Shown in pieces: positions 30,982-31,346 of a DNA stretch of 31,346 bases. Each line of letters starts with the position of its first letter. The first letter of the stretch is position 1. The notes beneath the pieces were generated by a model. The model made no database searches. It was not told the DNA's origin and worked only from the letters and a program-made list of their open reading frames with translations. Source of the DNA: an uncultured Candidatus Saccharibacteria bacterium (GTDB taxonomy: Bacteria > Patescibacteriota > Saccharimonadia > Saccharimonadales > Saccharimonadaceae); the NCBI GenBank assembly GCA_947253995.1, contig CAMYBM010000005.1, positions 1-31,346 on the forward strand. Direction: 5' to 3'. A program made the position numbers and the translations under genes.

Positions 30982-31346
30982 TTACCATCTAGTAAATGCT
31001 CCGCCTTTAGCAAAAGAGAATGTAATTCTACCGTGTTCATAGTCTTGATGCCAAGTGTTATTGCCATCATATATTTCTGGGCCAATTGGATAACCAGCTA
31101 CGCCACACTCAAAGTTTAGACCCCTCCAAGTAGCACGGATGCCACCGCGAGATTCCCAGAAGCCAGTTTTGATAGTACCGACGATAGCACCTTGCTCGTA
31201 GTTTTGCCACCAACCACGACCGTCCCAATTTTCACCGGTGGTTGGGTAACCCATTGAGCCACCTTGCCAACCAAGTTGACTCCAGCGTTCGCGGATGCCA
31301 CCGCGAGATTCCCAGAAGCCAGTTTTGATAGTACCGACGATAGCAC
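30982..31346 (-). CDS. LGFP-repeat protein, N-terminus beyond window edge
   Basis: The frame is open at the right edge and ends in TAA at 30982; 120 residues are visible. It consists of LGFP-type repeats of 52 residues: GWQGGSMGYPTTGENWDGRG, then WWQNYEQGAIVGTIKTGFWE, then a second unit with GYPIGPEIYD and WHQDYEHGRI. The ATG at 31254 is a repeat-internal Met, not the start. LGFP repeats occur in actinobacterial cell-wall proteins such as corynebacterial mycolyltransferases and are thought to bind wall glycans. Neighbouring repeats are nearly identical in DNA, with 55 bp unchanged. An N-terminal signal or enzyme domain may lie outside the window. Confidence 0.88.
   Translation of the reverse strand, partial: AIVGTIKTGFWESRGGIRERWSQLGWQGGSMGYPTTGENWDGRGWWQNYEQGAIVGTIKTGFWESRGGIRATWRGLNFECGVAGYPIGPEIYDGNNTWHQDYEHGRITFSFAKGGAFTRW
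31136..31190 (-). repeat. 55-bp exact repeat, copy 1
   Basis: Identical to 31292-31346, with a period of 156 bp (52 codons), one LGFP unit. Reads GAIVGTIKTGFWESRGGIR across the unit. Confidence 0.92.
31292..31346 (-). repeat. 55-bp exact repeat, copy 2, cut by the edge
   Basis: Identical to 31136-31190 up to the last base of the window; the identity may continue outside. Confidence 0.92.

Noticed and set aside
31116..31346. Reading frame starting MLSSVLSKLASG at the right edge
   Set aside because: It is a shifted frame of the LGFP repeats; the in-phase frame gives proper LGFP units.
1..31346. CRISPR array, insertion sequence, integrase or prophage
   Set aside because: No regularly spaced repeats with unique spacers, no transposase or integrase motifs, no terminal inverted repeats were seen.
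1..31346. UGA recoded to glycine as in Gracilibacteria/Absconditabacteria
   Set aside because: Genes end properly at TGA and no conserved domain reads through one.

Overview
The window looks like a piece of a small, gene-dense genome from the Candidate Phyla Radiation (Patescibacteria), most likely Saccharibacteria (TM7). This is inferred from gene content and style, not from a marker comparison: a 127-residue TsaB, an RNase J with a long basic N-terminal extension beside RNase Y, a short TruB, a small conserved 72-residue protein, cysteine-containing surface proteins and LGFP repeats. Several reading frames end normally at TGA (for example recX and the gene at 18757-19413), so TGA is not recoded here.

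Layout. 1-1571: a secreted protein cut by the left edge, with a nine-G tract between its start codon and signal-peptide core. 1674-8245 (minus): ftsK, rnj (RNase J), rny (RNase Y), tsaB. 8315-9965 (plus): recA overlapping recX. 9958-13204 (minus): a PRC-barrel protein, truB, a DHH-like protein that has lost its catalytic motifs, tsaE. 13269-17425 (plus): a membrane-anchored lamin-tail-like protein, ruvC, ruvA, ruvB, a bacterial PH-domain protein. 17427-20108 (minus, with a plus-strand tRNA-Met inside): a pseudopilin-like protein, an FtsB/DivIC-like protein, the 72-residue protein, an unknown two-helix membrane protein, trmB. 20156-21190: an MscS-type channel and a tRNA-Pro. 21245-31346: an envelope region with an LCP ligase, a polyprenyl-phosphate sugar transferase, an O-antigen ligase/polymerase-like protein, a GT4 glycosyltransferase, a 931-residue secreted protein, UDP-galactopyranose mutase (glf) and an LGFP-repeat protein cut by the right edge.

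Together the left and middle parts supply DNA segregation, recombination and repair, RNA decay and tRNA modification. The right part looks like a module that builds and attaches a surface glycan, possibly containing galactofuranose, and displays surface proteins.

The most unusual pattern is at the starts of genes. At least 14 protein genes have a -10 box (usually TGnTATAAT or close) ending exactly 6 or 7 nt before the start codon, which predicts leaderless mRNAs. A second class (recA, rnj, rny, glf, the 72-residue gene, the left-edge secreted protein) has good Shine-Dalgarno sequences. The other leading observations are the possible phase-variable G tract, a 55-bp exact repeat in the LGFP gene, and three pairs of start sites that share 14-15 bp words.
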